This document shows positions 17,322-25,043 of a DNA stretch of 64,000 bases, piece after piece. Where the stretch lies: contig JAAHFU020000003.1 of assembly GCA_010672825.2 (NCBI GenBank), positions 930,001 through 994,000 on the forward strand. The letters run 5' to 3'. The DNA comes from Leptolyngbya sp. SIO1E4. Lineage in GTDB: Bacteria > Cyanobacteriota > Cyanobacteriia > Phormidesmidales > Phormidesmidaceae. The notes under the pieces are model-generated. The model saw nothing but the letters and a program-made list of their open reading frames with translations, was not told the DNA's origin and did no database searches. A program made the translations under genes and the position numbers. Numbering within the stretch: the first letter of the stretch is position 1; every line of letters begins with the position of its first letter.

Positions 17322-20183
17322 ATGGTTACGCAAGAACTCTCTCAGGTCTCGCTTGAGACCCTGGGCATTAGAACCCGGCTCAATGAGCGGTTAACCACCC
17401 TAGACAATCAGCTCACCCCTCAGCTCGATCCAGACAGCCCCATCGGACAAAAATACGCCGCAGTTGACGGAGCTAAAACCCTCGGTAAACCGGTTGAAGC
17501 AGCCCAGCCAACCCCTGACCGCAAGGGGCAATACCAACAGTTTGAAAAGGGCGCAATTTTTCACACCGCCGCCTACGGCGCAATGATGATTCACGCGGTT
17601 ATTTTTGCCAAGTGGAAAACCCTTTCTGTGGGCCAGCAGCGCCAGCTCGGGGCCCCGGTGCAAGATTCCTTTGGTCACCGAATCGGCAAAATTTCGGGCC
17701 AGATTGCCTATTTTGAAAAAGGCATGCTGGGGGGGCGCACCAGCCACATTTATCGGGTGCAAAATCACATTTATGTTCACTACCGCAACCTGGGCGGGCC
17801 AGGGGTGCTCGGGTTTCCGACCTCTGATCCAGAATCAGTGACCGGGGGTGGACTGCGATCGCGCTTTCTCCAAGGTCAGATCTATTGGCATAGCCGCACC
17901 GGAGCCAGCCTGGTGAAAGGCGCAATTCTCAACCGTTGGCGGGCCATCGGTGGTATCGGCTTCTTTGGCTACCCGACAACCGATGAGACGCCTATATACA
18001 AAGGTCGCAGAGAAGTGGGGCGATACAGCCGCTTTGAAAAAGGGACGATTTACTGGAGTCCAGCCACAGGGGCCCAGGATGTTTACGGGGCGATTCGCGA
18101 CTGTTGGGAACGGGAACTGGGCGGCGTCACCGGCTCCCTAGGGTTTCCCAAATCTGGCGAAACCGCAACGCCCCGCTCGGGAGGACGTTACAACAACTTT
18201 GAAGGGGGGGTGATTGTCTGGCACCCTGGGGACCACCCATTTGCAGGCGTGCGCGTCATCCGTGGGATCAAGCTGTTTATGGATCGCTTTGCCACCAAAG
18301 GCGACGATGGCTGGCTGCGGGGCGGGCAAGATCTTTACGTCAAAGTTGATATCCAAGCTTCCACGGGTCAGCAGTTTAAGCAGCGTCTGCCTCGCAGCGG
18401 CGACTACGGGTCAGATGAGGAAATTGACCGGGTCTTTCTGCGGGTGCCCGTTGCCCAAAGTGACCTGGTAATTACCGTCAAGATGGAAGGCTGGGATTCA
18501 GATTCTCCTGATAGAGATGATCGCTTAGGCGTGATTAATGAGCGGTATACCCTCGACAACCTTTGGGGCCTCTATACCAGCAACAGCCATTGGAACGGCA
18601 ACTTCCTAGCCGTCTATCGGATGCAGTCAGGGGGCATTATTAATCGCCATAAGCTCTTCCGAGAGCAGTTTTTCTGGCCCTTTAGAAACTTCTCAACCGC
18701 ATCGCTCTCCTTCAGCCAGTATGCACAAACCTTCCGAGACGTGGCTGATCTGAAAGCCTCGGCAACTGACCCAAGCACCTGGCGTCCCTTCGATCGCCTG
18801 TTCTATGAGGTGGCCTATAAAGGCATCGCGGGCGGCGGCAACTGCTTTGGCGTGTGCTTAGAGTCGGTATATGCCCATGTGGGGCGATCGCTCTATGACG
18901 AACCGATTTATCGCTTTGGCCCCAAGGGCAGCCGACCGGATCCTGCTCGGGCAAGCGATCGCGATTTAATCAATGAGATTAACCTCAAGCACGGCTACCA
19001 GGTCGGGGCTGGCATCATCAACTGGTTCTTGGGGCAGTTCGCACTCGGGAGAACCCACAATCCCAAATATGTCTTTGAAGCCAGTCGCGATGCCTTCCGC
19101 CGGGGTGACTATCCTATCCTGGTGCTCACCGGAGGCTACTTCAACGTCGGAGGCCACGTCGTGCGGCCCTATGAATGGGATACCCGCGACCCTGATCGAT
19201 GGATTATGCGCATTGCTGACCCCAATGTGCCCTATCAAACTCAGGCCAATAAAAACCATAAGCGCTGCATCGTGGAGGTCAACCCCAGAACCAATAGGTT
19301 TAAGTACTACCACCGCGATGACGAAATCTGGAGCGGTAGTGGCTGGAGCGGCGGTCGCATGTATGCGATTCCCTTCTCCGTGTTGTGTCGTCAGCCCCGC
19401 ACCCCCTTCTGGGAAGTGCTGACACTACTGACCAGCGGCACCCTCTTGCTGCTCGGGGATGAAGGGGAAACGGAACAGATCACCGATGCGTTTGGCCGCA
19501 ACTTCTATGATGCGTCCATAAAGGGGCGTCCTAGCCAGTGGCAGCATATTCAGCAGTCGCGGCGAATTCCTCGCATGGCCCGCGTGCCGCTACTAGATTT
19601 TGACCGCTCTGGTCAACCACCGGAGCTTTACTCCCTGGAAGGAAAATACGCCAAAAACCTCGATCATCAGATCAGCCGTCGTCGCGGTCAGGACTATCGC
19701 TGGGCAATGCAGTCCGCCAACTTATCAGCCTTTGCGCGGGTGGTAGAGTCCTCTGGCAGCGATACCCTACGAGTAGAAGATATCAACTCGGAAAGCCCTG
19801 CGATCGCACTGACCTCGGCAGCCTCAAGTCGAGACAAAGCCGTTACGCTGGCAATGGCCGGGGGCCTAGAACAGCAAAAAGAGTTCGAACTCAAGAACAT
19901 CCTTGTGCGGGCTGGTCGCACCCTAAAAACCCGCCTGGATGATGCAGGTCAACAGCTCCTGCTAGAAAACGATGGCCCTGACACAGAAGTCGAAATCCAG
20001 GTCACGACCCGCAATCTCAAACCGGGGACTGCTCGCCCTCGTCAGGTGAAGCTAGCAGCCGGCAAGGCCGCTCGTCTGCGTCCTGCCGATTGGTCAGCGG
20101 GCGCTATCAACAAAGCCCCCCTAAAAGTCGATGTTTTGGACGACCTGCGAGGCCCCGTCCGCCATCGATTTGAGGTGAAATAG
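17322..20183 (+). CDS. Large LGFP-repeat protein with a putative papain-like cysteine peptidase core
   Basis: 953 residues from ATG 17322, which has AAGGA at 17306-17310. The frame is open to ATG 17154, but those extra 56 codons look non-coding. Residues about 60-300 hold four or five LGFP repeats (motifs QLGAPVQD, VLGFPTSDPE, FFGYPTTDE, SLGFPKSGE), each with a partner such as RFEKGTIYWSPATGAQ; LGFP repeats are thought to bind cell-wall or surface polymers. The middle contains GGGNCFGVCLES (Cys508), GGHVVRPYEW (His612) and IADPN (Asp633, Asn635), which fits a papain-fold Cys-His-Asp/Asn site. The last 150 residues look like beta-sandwich. No Sec signal is seen, so the site of action is unclear. 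Confidence 0.85.
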   Translation: MVTQELSQVSLETLGIRTRLNERLTTLDNQLTPQLDPDSPIGQKYAAVDGAKTLGKPVEAAQPTPDRKGQYQQFEKGAIFHTAAYGAMMIHAVIFAKWKTLSVGQQRQLGAPVQDSFGHRIGKISGQIAYFEKGMLGGRTSHIYRVQNHIYVHYRNLGGPGVLGFPTSDPESVTGGGLRSRFLQGQIYWHSRTGASLVKGAILNRWRAIGGIGFFGYPTTDETPIYKGRREVGRYSRFEKGTIYWSPATGAQDVYGAIRDCWERELGGVTGSLGFPKSGETATPRSGGRYNNFEGGVIVWHPGDHPFAGVRVIRGIKLFMDRFATKGDDGWLRGGQDLYVKVDIQASTGQQFKQRLPRSGDYGSDEEIDRVFLRVPVAQSDLVITVKMEGWDSDSPDRDDRLGVINERYTLDNLWGLYTSNSHWNGNFLAVYRMQSGGIINRHKLFREQFFWPFRNFSTASLSFSQYAQTFRDVADLKASATDPSTWRPFDRLFYEVAYKGIAGGGNCFGVCLESVYAHVGRSLYDEPIYRFGPKGSRPDPARASDRDLINEINLKHGYQVGAGIINWFLGQFALGRTHNPKYVFEASRDAFRRGDYPILVLTGGYFNVGGHVVRPYEWDTRDPDRWIMRIADPNVPYQTQANKNHKRCIVEVNPRTNRFKYYHRDDEIWSGSGWSGGRMYAIPFSVLCRQPRTPFWEVLTLLTSGTLLLLGDEGETEQITDAFGRNFYDASIKGRPSQWQHIQQSRRIPRMARVPLLDFDRSGQPPELYSLEGKYAKNLDHQISRRRGQDYRWAMQSANLSAFARVVESSGSDTLRVEDINSESPAIALTSAASSRDKAVTLAMAGGLEQQKEFELKNILVRAGRTLKTRLDDAGQQLLLENDGPDTEVEIQVTTRNLKPGTARPRQVKLAAGKAARLRPADWSAGAINKAPLKVDVLDDLRGPVRHRFEVK

Positions 20184-20188
20184 CGCCT

Positions 20189-20290
20189 CTAGCAAAAGGC
20201 AGAAATCAGAAAGCAGAAGGCAGAAATCAAAACCTTGCTGCATAAGGATTTCAGGGAATTTGACTTTCCTAACCAGCACTTCAGGTGCAA
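20189..20290 (+). repeat. Dispersed GCAGAAG-rich repeat, copy 2
   Basis: Starts AGCAAAAGGCAGAAATCAGA, continues through AACCTTGCTGCATAAGGATT and ends CAGCACTTCAGGTG. It begins right after the LGFP-gene stop and is followed by a palindrome and then the C-rich module. Confidence 0.8.
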
Positions 20291-20304
20291 TATCTCAATA
20301 CCGC

Positions 20305-20336
20305 CGGTAGGGACAGCAAATTTGCTGTCCCTACCG
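20305..20336. repeat. 32-nt perfect palindrome
   Basis: The arm CGGTAGGGACAGCAAA (20305-20320) is followed immediately by its exact inverse (20321-20336). The core GGGACAGC resembles the palindrome at 54752-54783. Two ATTGGGATCT units follow in tandem. It may act as the terminator of the LGFP gene. Confidence 0.85.
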
Positions 20337-20404
20337 ATTGGGATCTATTGGGATCTATTGGGCGTCCCTAAACGAAACTGATATCGCAGCACGCATTTGT
20401 GTTA

Positions 20405-20500
20405 TCGCGGTATGCAGGCTGATCAAGTACACCCTAGACCCCAAACCCTAGACCCTGTCTCAGCCAAGATGTACCGGACTCAACTGAACAGAGCCATAGA
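20405..20500 (+). repeat. Dispersed C-rich heptamer repeat, copy 2
   Basis: Begins CGCGGTATGCAGGCTGATCA, then a heptamer block CCCTAGA-CCCCAAA-CCCTAGA-CCC (20433-20456), then AGATGTACCGGACTCAACTG. The C-rich block has four runs of at least three C, so the other strand can in principle fold as a G-quadruplex. Confidence 0.8.
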
Positions 20501-20580
20501 ACAGTCCAGATAACTCAACTGCCCTCTAATCCAGCGTTTCATTCATCCTGCTGCCTTTTGCGAGACAACCAGCGTCGGAT

Positions 20581-21243
20581 TTACAACAATCCCCGATAGC
20601 GAATAAATACCAAAATAGCGGCCCAAGACCCCAAAGCGACTTTGACCGCAACCAGAATATTCAGCAGCGGAATCCATCCACCGCTGACCAAGGTTCCCAG
20701 CTCACCATGGGGTAATTCCATGCCGATCAGGGTCAGCACCGCCAGCACAATGAAAATCAGCACTGAAACCTTCTCTAAGATGGCGGCTCGCCAACGCTTA
20801 TAGATCGCCTCCATCCATTGTGAGGATGACGTAATGGCCACCAGGCCGATCGCGGTGCCGCCCGCAACCCCCGCCGCAAACCCGCCGCCGGGGCTCAAAT
20901 GGCCCCGAATGGCCAGCTCAATACTGACTAAAGCGGCAATGGTGGCCCCCAACCGTGCCAACACAATCGAGGGTTTATCGTTAAATTGGTACACGGTGCA
21001 AGACGGTTGTTCATCTGCCAAAAGAAACCGTGCCCCCATAATCGAAAGGGTAAAGACCACAACCTCAAAGATGGTGTCATAGAGTCGGTTTCTGAAGATA
21101 ATGCCAGAAACGGCATTGGGCACCCCGCTATCTTGCACCACCAACTCCACCGCCGACAGTTCAGCTGAGTCTATCGCTGGACTCGGGAAGACCAGCATTT
21201 TGATGTATAGCGCTATCCCGGCTGCAATATAAATCCACTTCAT
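20581..21243 (-). CDS. mrpB: Mrp Na+/H+ antiporter subunit B
   Basis: A 220-residue membrane protein ending in an MnhB domain. The signature GHLSPGGGFAAGVAGGTAIGL (about residues 115-135) is clear. The N-terminal 80 residues form extra membrane segments, including VSGIIFRNRLYDTIFEV. It starts within the stop of the upstream short MrpA-like gene (4-nt overlap) and is the last gene of the Mrp operon. It acts in the multi-subunit membrane antiporter that exchanges Na+ for H+. Confidence 0.9.
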   Translation of the reverse strand: MKWIYIAAGIALYIKMLVFPSPAIDSAELSAVELVVQDSGVPNAVSGIIFRNRLYDTIFEVVVFTLSIMGARFLLADEQPSCTVYQFNDKPSIVLARLGATIAALVSIELAIRGHLSPGGGFAAGVAGGTAIGLVAITSSSQWMEAIYKRWRAAILEKVSVLIFIVLAVLTLIGMELPHGELGTLVSGGWIPLLNILVAVKVALGSWAAILVFIRYRGLL

Positions 21244-21944
21244 AGCTTAGCCTCCGCTGGATCGGGCAGCCCTGGCCCTGAGAAACGGACATCAGCCGGG
21301 CTGAGGTTAGTCGGGTTGAGATAACTCAGGCTGGTCAACTCGGACGGAAGTTCGGCCTGCATCAGCTCGTAAAGTCGTCGGACTCGGGTCTCTAAGTGGT
21401 AGGGGGGCTGTCCTGCCGCTGAGGGGAAGGGAGGCAACTCTCCGACACCCCCTACTTCCGATGCCACGCAGGTGGTATGAATGTCTTTTGCTATCAGGGC
21501 CGACTGCAACGCCTGCAGATTGGTATAAGAAACCAGTTCAAGGCGCATATAATGCTGACCCAGCATTTTGCGTAAAGCTGAGAGCATTGCCTCAGAAGCG
21601 TGTCCAGACTCTAAAGCGTCTATATTTTCAGGAGATAAACTGCTAGAGATGCCAAAGTGCCCTTTTGACAGCGTGTTTATGCCATGGTCGAGTACCCCCA
21701 TACGCATGCTCAGGGACGATCGCACCGCCACCGCATAGAGGGTAATGGAGAGCATGGTGCCCACCAGGGCTTCGGTCAAGGCCACATCTGCCGCCCCTAA
21801 GAGAGCATAGACCAACGCCGCCACAGCCCCTAAAATGCCGCGAATCACCAAGGCATGATAAGGGTTGACCTGCAGTACTAAGCTACAGGCCGATACAGGC
21901 AGTAGCGCCGTAATTAGCAAAACATAGAAATCCTCAGGCATCAT
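21240..21944 (-). CDS. mrpA: Short MrpA-like subunit (DUF4040/MbhD domain)
   Basis: About 234 residues. The first 75 residues form three membrane helices of the DUF4040/MbhD type, ending in LLGAADVALTEALVGTMLSI. This corresponds to the C-terminal part of full-length MrpA. A soluble tail of about 150 residues follows, which I do not recognise. The proton-conducting NuoL-like body of MrpA is absent, as in other cyanobacterial Mrp operons. The frame is open to 21977, but GGAGGGG just before the ATGATG at 21944/21941 favours this start, giving an 11-nt overlap with mrpG. Confidence 0.8.
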   Translation of the reverse strand: MMPEDFYVLLITALLPVSACSLVLQVNPYHALVIRGILGAVAALVYALLGAADVALTEALVGTMLSITLYAVAVRSSLSMRMGVLDHGINTLSKGHFGISSSLSPENIDALESGHASEAMLSALRKMLGQHYMRLELVSYTNLQALQSALIAKDIHTTCVASEVGGVGELPPFPSAAGQPPYHLETRVRRLYELMQAELPSELTSLSYLNPTNLSPADVRFSGPGLPDPAEAKL

Positions 21945-22212
21945 CCCCTCCACTGCTAGAACAATAAGCCAACACATACCCCAGCACCGTGTTCCAAATG
22001 GTCAGGGAAATGAGCGCCAGAACTAGCAATGGCCATTCTCGGGGGATTTCGAGAAGTAGCCCCACAACAATGCTCATTGAACCTAAGGTGTCTGCGACTG
22101 AAAGGCTATGGAGTTTGAATAAAACAGAGCGATGGCCCAGTAATGGCCAGGTTCCCCAAAACCAGAAGACAATGCCCACCCCGATACAGAAATAACTCAG
22201 GTGATTAGTCAT
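21934..22212 (-). CDS. mrpG: Mrp antiporter subunit G
   Basis: A 92-residue protein with three transmembrane helices of the MnhG/PhaG family. The stretch LHSLSVADTLGSMSIVVGLLL matches the family's conserved HAxxxAxTLG-type segment. It overlaps mrpF by 4 nt and the MrpA-like gene by 11 nt. Structural subunit of the antiporter. Confidence 0.9.
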   Translation of the reverse strand: MTNHLSYFCIGVGIVFWFWGTWPLLGHRSVLFKLHSLSVADTLGSMSIVVGLLLEIPREWPLLVLALISLTIWNTVLGYVLAYCSSSGGDDA

Positions 22213-22460
22213 AGTTCATTCATCCGTCTCAGTACGTGGGCCAAAAGCATGAGGGATGCATTTCCCACGCTCAAAATCAACACCCCAACCACCCCAATCA
22301 TCCAGTCATCGCGCAGGACAGAAATCACCAGAATCATGATGGATGTTTTGGTGGCAATGCTGGCAAAGGCCAACATTTTTTGCCAAATGTCGTCATCCTG
22401 CCAGGCTTCATAGATGGGAATCAGCAGTGCCAAAATCATGGCAATCAATATCCAATTCAT
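22209..22460 (-). CDS. mrpF: Mrp antiporter subunit F
   Basis: An 83-residue protein with three transmembrane helices, of MnhF/PhaF type. Conserved acidic positions are visible in YEAWQDDDIWQKMLAF, and the last helix is VGVLILSVGNASLMLLAHVL. It overlaps mrpG by 4 nt; 107 bp separate it from mrpE upstream. Confidence 0.85.
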   Translation of the reverse strand: MNWILIAMILALLIPIYEAWQDDDIWQKMLAFASIATKTSIMILVISVLRDDWMIGVVGVLILSVGNASLMLLAHVLRRMNEL

Positions 22461-22567
22461 TCCTGGTTCACCTCACCCTCGTTATCACGTCTGCTCTATG
22501 GGTAGGACAGCATAGGGAGACTCATTTCTGACAAGATTTCAGACATTTGTGTCCCCAGGCTTGACCC

Positions 22568-22978
22568 TTATTCGTCTCCTTTTAATCGCTTTAATCGCTT
22601 TCGTCGTCGGATTCGATGCACTTCATACCAACCGTGTTCGTGGTATTTCAAAACAATGGTTTTGGGCGTAAAAGTAATAAGAAAAATATCCAGAAAGATC
22701 AGCCCAGGGGTGCGCTGGGGTTTAACTCGCTCCATCATGGTGTCTTCCCGGTTATGGGGCCGAACCATGATTTCAACGGCCTCAATGTAGGCCTGAGGAA
22801 TGGCCACAATAATTTCCCAAAGCACCCGCAGCCAGTCTTTTAAGATGGCTGGCGTGCCGCGACCACGCGGCAAGAGCAGCGCGACACAAATCCCAATCAC
22901 AATATTGGCTGGGCTCACATCAGCGGTCAGCAAAAACCAGATAACTAATCGCAAGAGCAAATCGAGATATCCAATCAT
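22568..22978 (-). CDS. mrpE: Mrp antiporter subunit E
   Basis: 136 residues. The first half is two to three hydrophobic helices and the second half a soluble MnhE domain with TPGLIFLDIFLITFTPKTIV (the family TPGT-like segment). The end is very basic (RIRRRKRLKRLKGDE), suiting a cytoplasmic membrane-proximal tail. It starts in a 4-nt overlap with the mrpD stop. Confidence 0.88.
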   Translation of the reverse strand: MIGYLDLLLRLVIWFLLTADVSPANIVIGICVALLLPRGRGTPAILKDWLRVLWEIIVAIPQAYIEAVEIMVRPHNREDTMMERVKPQRTPGLIFLDIFLITFTPKTIVLKYHEHGWYEVHRIRRRKRLKRLKGDE

Positions 22979-24435
22979 GCCAACACCATCCCAAAGAGCA
23001 GGATTAACATCAAACTCATCACCCCAATCAGATGCTCAAATTGCTCTAGCGTTCGCGGCAGTTTGAGGGTGAGCTTCTGGAAAATTAAGAGATAGGCGAG
23101 CCAACCTCCGGCAATTTTGGCTGCCGCCTTGACGATGTTCATCGCCGTATAGCCTTCGAGATAAAGGCTATTAGCCACTATCAACCCCCCTAGCAACAGC
23201 ACCATGGCTCCCCAAAAGCCAGCTTTGCTCTTTGGGCGGGAGACCGTCGGCTCTGCGGGTTCACTCAAAGGCTGCTTTTTCGGCAAAAAGATGAATTTAG
23301 CAAAGGCGATCGCGGTGCCGACCGCAGCCACGTTCATCACCACCCCCTGCCAGGGAACTAACTCCTTGAGGGCCAAGACTTTAGCCCCAAAGCCAGCCAA
23401 TAATGGCAGCCCTGAGATCGATAAACTGGCGATCGCCAGCACCATCCACATGGATCGAGATATCGGGTGCCGCCGCAGTTCGTCAATATTGCGGCTGGGG
23501 AGGTTGCCAGCAATTAAAAAGAGGGAGGCTTTAGCCAGCCCATGGGTGAGGGCATAAAAACCTGCAGCAGCCGGGGCTGCCAAGACAAACCCTAACTGTG
23601 AAATGGTGCTTGAGGCCAGCATGCGCTTGGTATCTTTCTCAAAGATGGCGTAGCTAACCCCCAACAGGGCGGTGCCGACGCTAAAGAGGCGAATCATGGG
23701 ATCGATTTCCTCGATCACCAGGGCACACCGCACCAGCGGAAAGACCCCCGTTTTGACCACTACGCCCGACAGCAATGCCGACACCGGGGTTTCCGATTCG
23801 GAGTGGGTTAACGGCAGCCATAACCCTGAGACGAAAACGCCCCCCTTAGTCAGCAGCCCCAGAAAGATGAGCGAGATCGCCTCCGTTGGCGCCCCCTGCA
23901 GCCCAGTAAATGCAAAAGATTGCTGCGTTTGATAGACCAGCACCGCCCCAATCAGGTAAAGCAGCATGGCCGTATTGCTGACAAAGAGGTAGCGCAAACC
24001 AACCCAAATCGAACGATCTGTGCGAGGGTAGGCAATCAGCAGAAAAGCCGCCACTCCAATCACTTCTAAAGCCACATACAGGCTCATAAAGTCGGCACAG
24101 ACAAAGACGGCATTGACGCTGCCGTGCAAAATAATGGTCTGCGTGAAGAAAAAAGCCGTTTTATTCTGCTGCCAACAGTAGAGAACAACCGCCGCAGTGA
24201 CAACGGCATTGGTCACGATGAAGTAGCCGCTTAAGGAATCGACGACTAGCGTGACGCCAAAGTGATCGAGCAGCTCTAAGGTCAGGGGCACTGGGTCGAA
24301 CATTCGCGATAGCCCATACCCCAGGGAAACCAGGGCTACGCCTAAGGCGAAGGTGCGATCGAGTTTAGGAAAAAGATAGCTGCTAAACCCAACAAACAGC
24401 GGTAGAGCAATCCAGGCGAGGGTGATGGTAGTCAT
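22975..24435 (-). CDS. mrpD: Mrp antiporter subunit D (NuoN/NuoM-like)
   Basis: 486 residues with about 13-14 transmembrane helices of the proton-conducting membrane transporter family. Typical features are the helix with YVALEVIGVAAFLLIAYPR (conserved Glu in TM5), the lysine-bearing segment LTKGGVFVSGLWLPLTHSE (about 194-212), and SSTISQLGFVLAAPAAAGFY. It overlaps mrpC and mrpE by 4 nt each. It supplies the ion-translocating unit of the complex; no second MrpD or full MrpA is present. Confidence 0.93.
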   Translation of the reverse strand: MTTITLAWIALPLFVGFSSYLFPKLDRTFALGVALVSLGYGLSRMFDPVPLTLELLDHFGVTLVVDSLSGYFIVTNAVVTAAVVLYCWQQNKTAFFFTQTIILHGSVNAVFVCADFMSLYVALEVIGVAAFLLIAYPRTDRSIWVGLRYLFVSNTAMLLYLIGAVLVYQTQQSFAFTGLQGAPTEAISLIFLGLLTKGGVFVSGLWLPLTHSESETPVSALLSGVVVKTGVFPLVRCALVIEEIDPMIRLFSVGTALLGVSYAIFEKDTKRMLASSTISQLGFVLAAPAAAGFYALTHGLAKASLFLIAGNLPSRNIDELRRHPISRSMWMVLAIASLSISGLPLLAGFGAKVLALKELVPWQGVVMNVAAVGTAIAFAKFIFLPKKQPLSEPAEPTVSRPKSKAGFWGAMVLLLGGLIVANSLYLEGYTAMNIVKAAAKIAGGWLAYLLIFQKLTLKLPRTLEQFEHLIGVMSLMLILLFGMVLA

Positions 24436-24773
24436 GGCGTATTACTCTTCTCGATCTCGTGGGTTTCCAGGGTCGGATTATCCCGAGCTAGCTTCATGAC
24501 ACCGACCAGCATTAATGCCTGGATCGAAAAGCCAATCACGATCGCGGTCAAGATCACGGCCTGGGGCACCGGATCGGCATAAGCAACCGCCTCCGCCTCC
24601 GCAGCAATGGGTGTATGCAGCCCCCCTCGCGACGCCACCAAAACGTAATAGGCAATCACCCCAGTACTCATCACATCCATGGCGATGATCTTCATCATCA
24701 GATTCTTTTTTAGGATGATGCCGAAAAACCCGAACAGAACAGTCGCAAAGAGGCAGGCTTCTAAGACAGACAT
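24432..24773 (-). CDS. mrpC: Mrp antiporter subunit C (NuoK-like)
   Basis: 113 residues with three transmembrane helices of the NuoK/MnhC family. The C-terminal helix carries DPVPQAVILTAIVIGFSIQA, the diagnostic MnhC motif (DPLPQALVLTAIVI type). It is the first gene of the compact mrpCDEFGAB cluster and overlaps mrpD by 4 nt. A GGAG ribosome-binding site lies just upstream (minus strand, about 24778-24783). Confidence 0.92.
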   Translation of the reverse strand: MSVLEACLFATVLFGFFGIILKKNLMMKIIAMDVMSTGVIAYYVLVASRGGLHTPIAAEAEAVAYADPVPQAVILTAIVIGFSIQALMLVGVMKLARDNPTLETHEIEKSNTP

Positions 24774-24846
24774 AGCTCCTTAAATAAGGGGTAAATAGCA
24801 ACTATTTCTGACCGCCGTTACGCCGGTCAAAACGTTAAATGTAAAT

Positions 24847-24885
24847 TTACGGTAAGCGCTAGGTGCCGCCATACGCTTACCGTAA
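24847..24885. promoter_or_regulatory. 12-bp inverted repeat between nhaS3 and mrpC
   Basis: TTACGGTAAGCG (24847-24858) and CGCTTACCGTAA (24874-24885) are exact inverses with a 15-nt loop, 75 nt upstream of the mrpC start and within the 270-bp gap after nhaS3. It could be a terminator/attenuator for the upstream gene or a regulator site for the Mrp operon. No T run follows on the minus strand. Confidence 0.55.
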
Positions 24886-25043
24886 GCCCCAGACACCGGG
24901 GTCTTCCAGATGGGGTTGCAATCCCTGCCTTACATCAAAAGGGGAGTCGTCATAGCAGGGGGTCGAGAAACCGGATGCCTTGTGAAAACAGTTAACGACA
25001 CTTGGGCACTGGATAAAAGCACTCCGGTTTCTATCATGTCACC

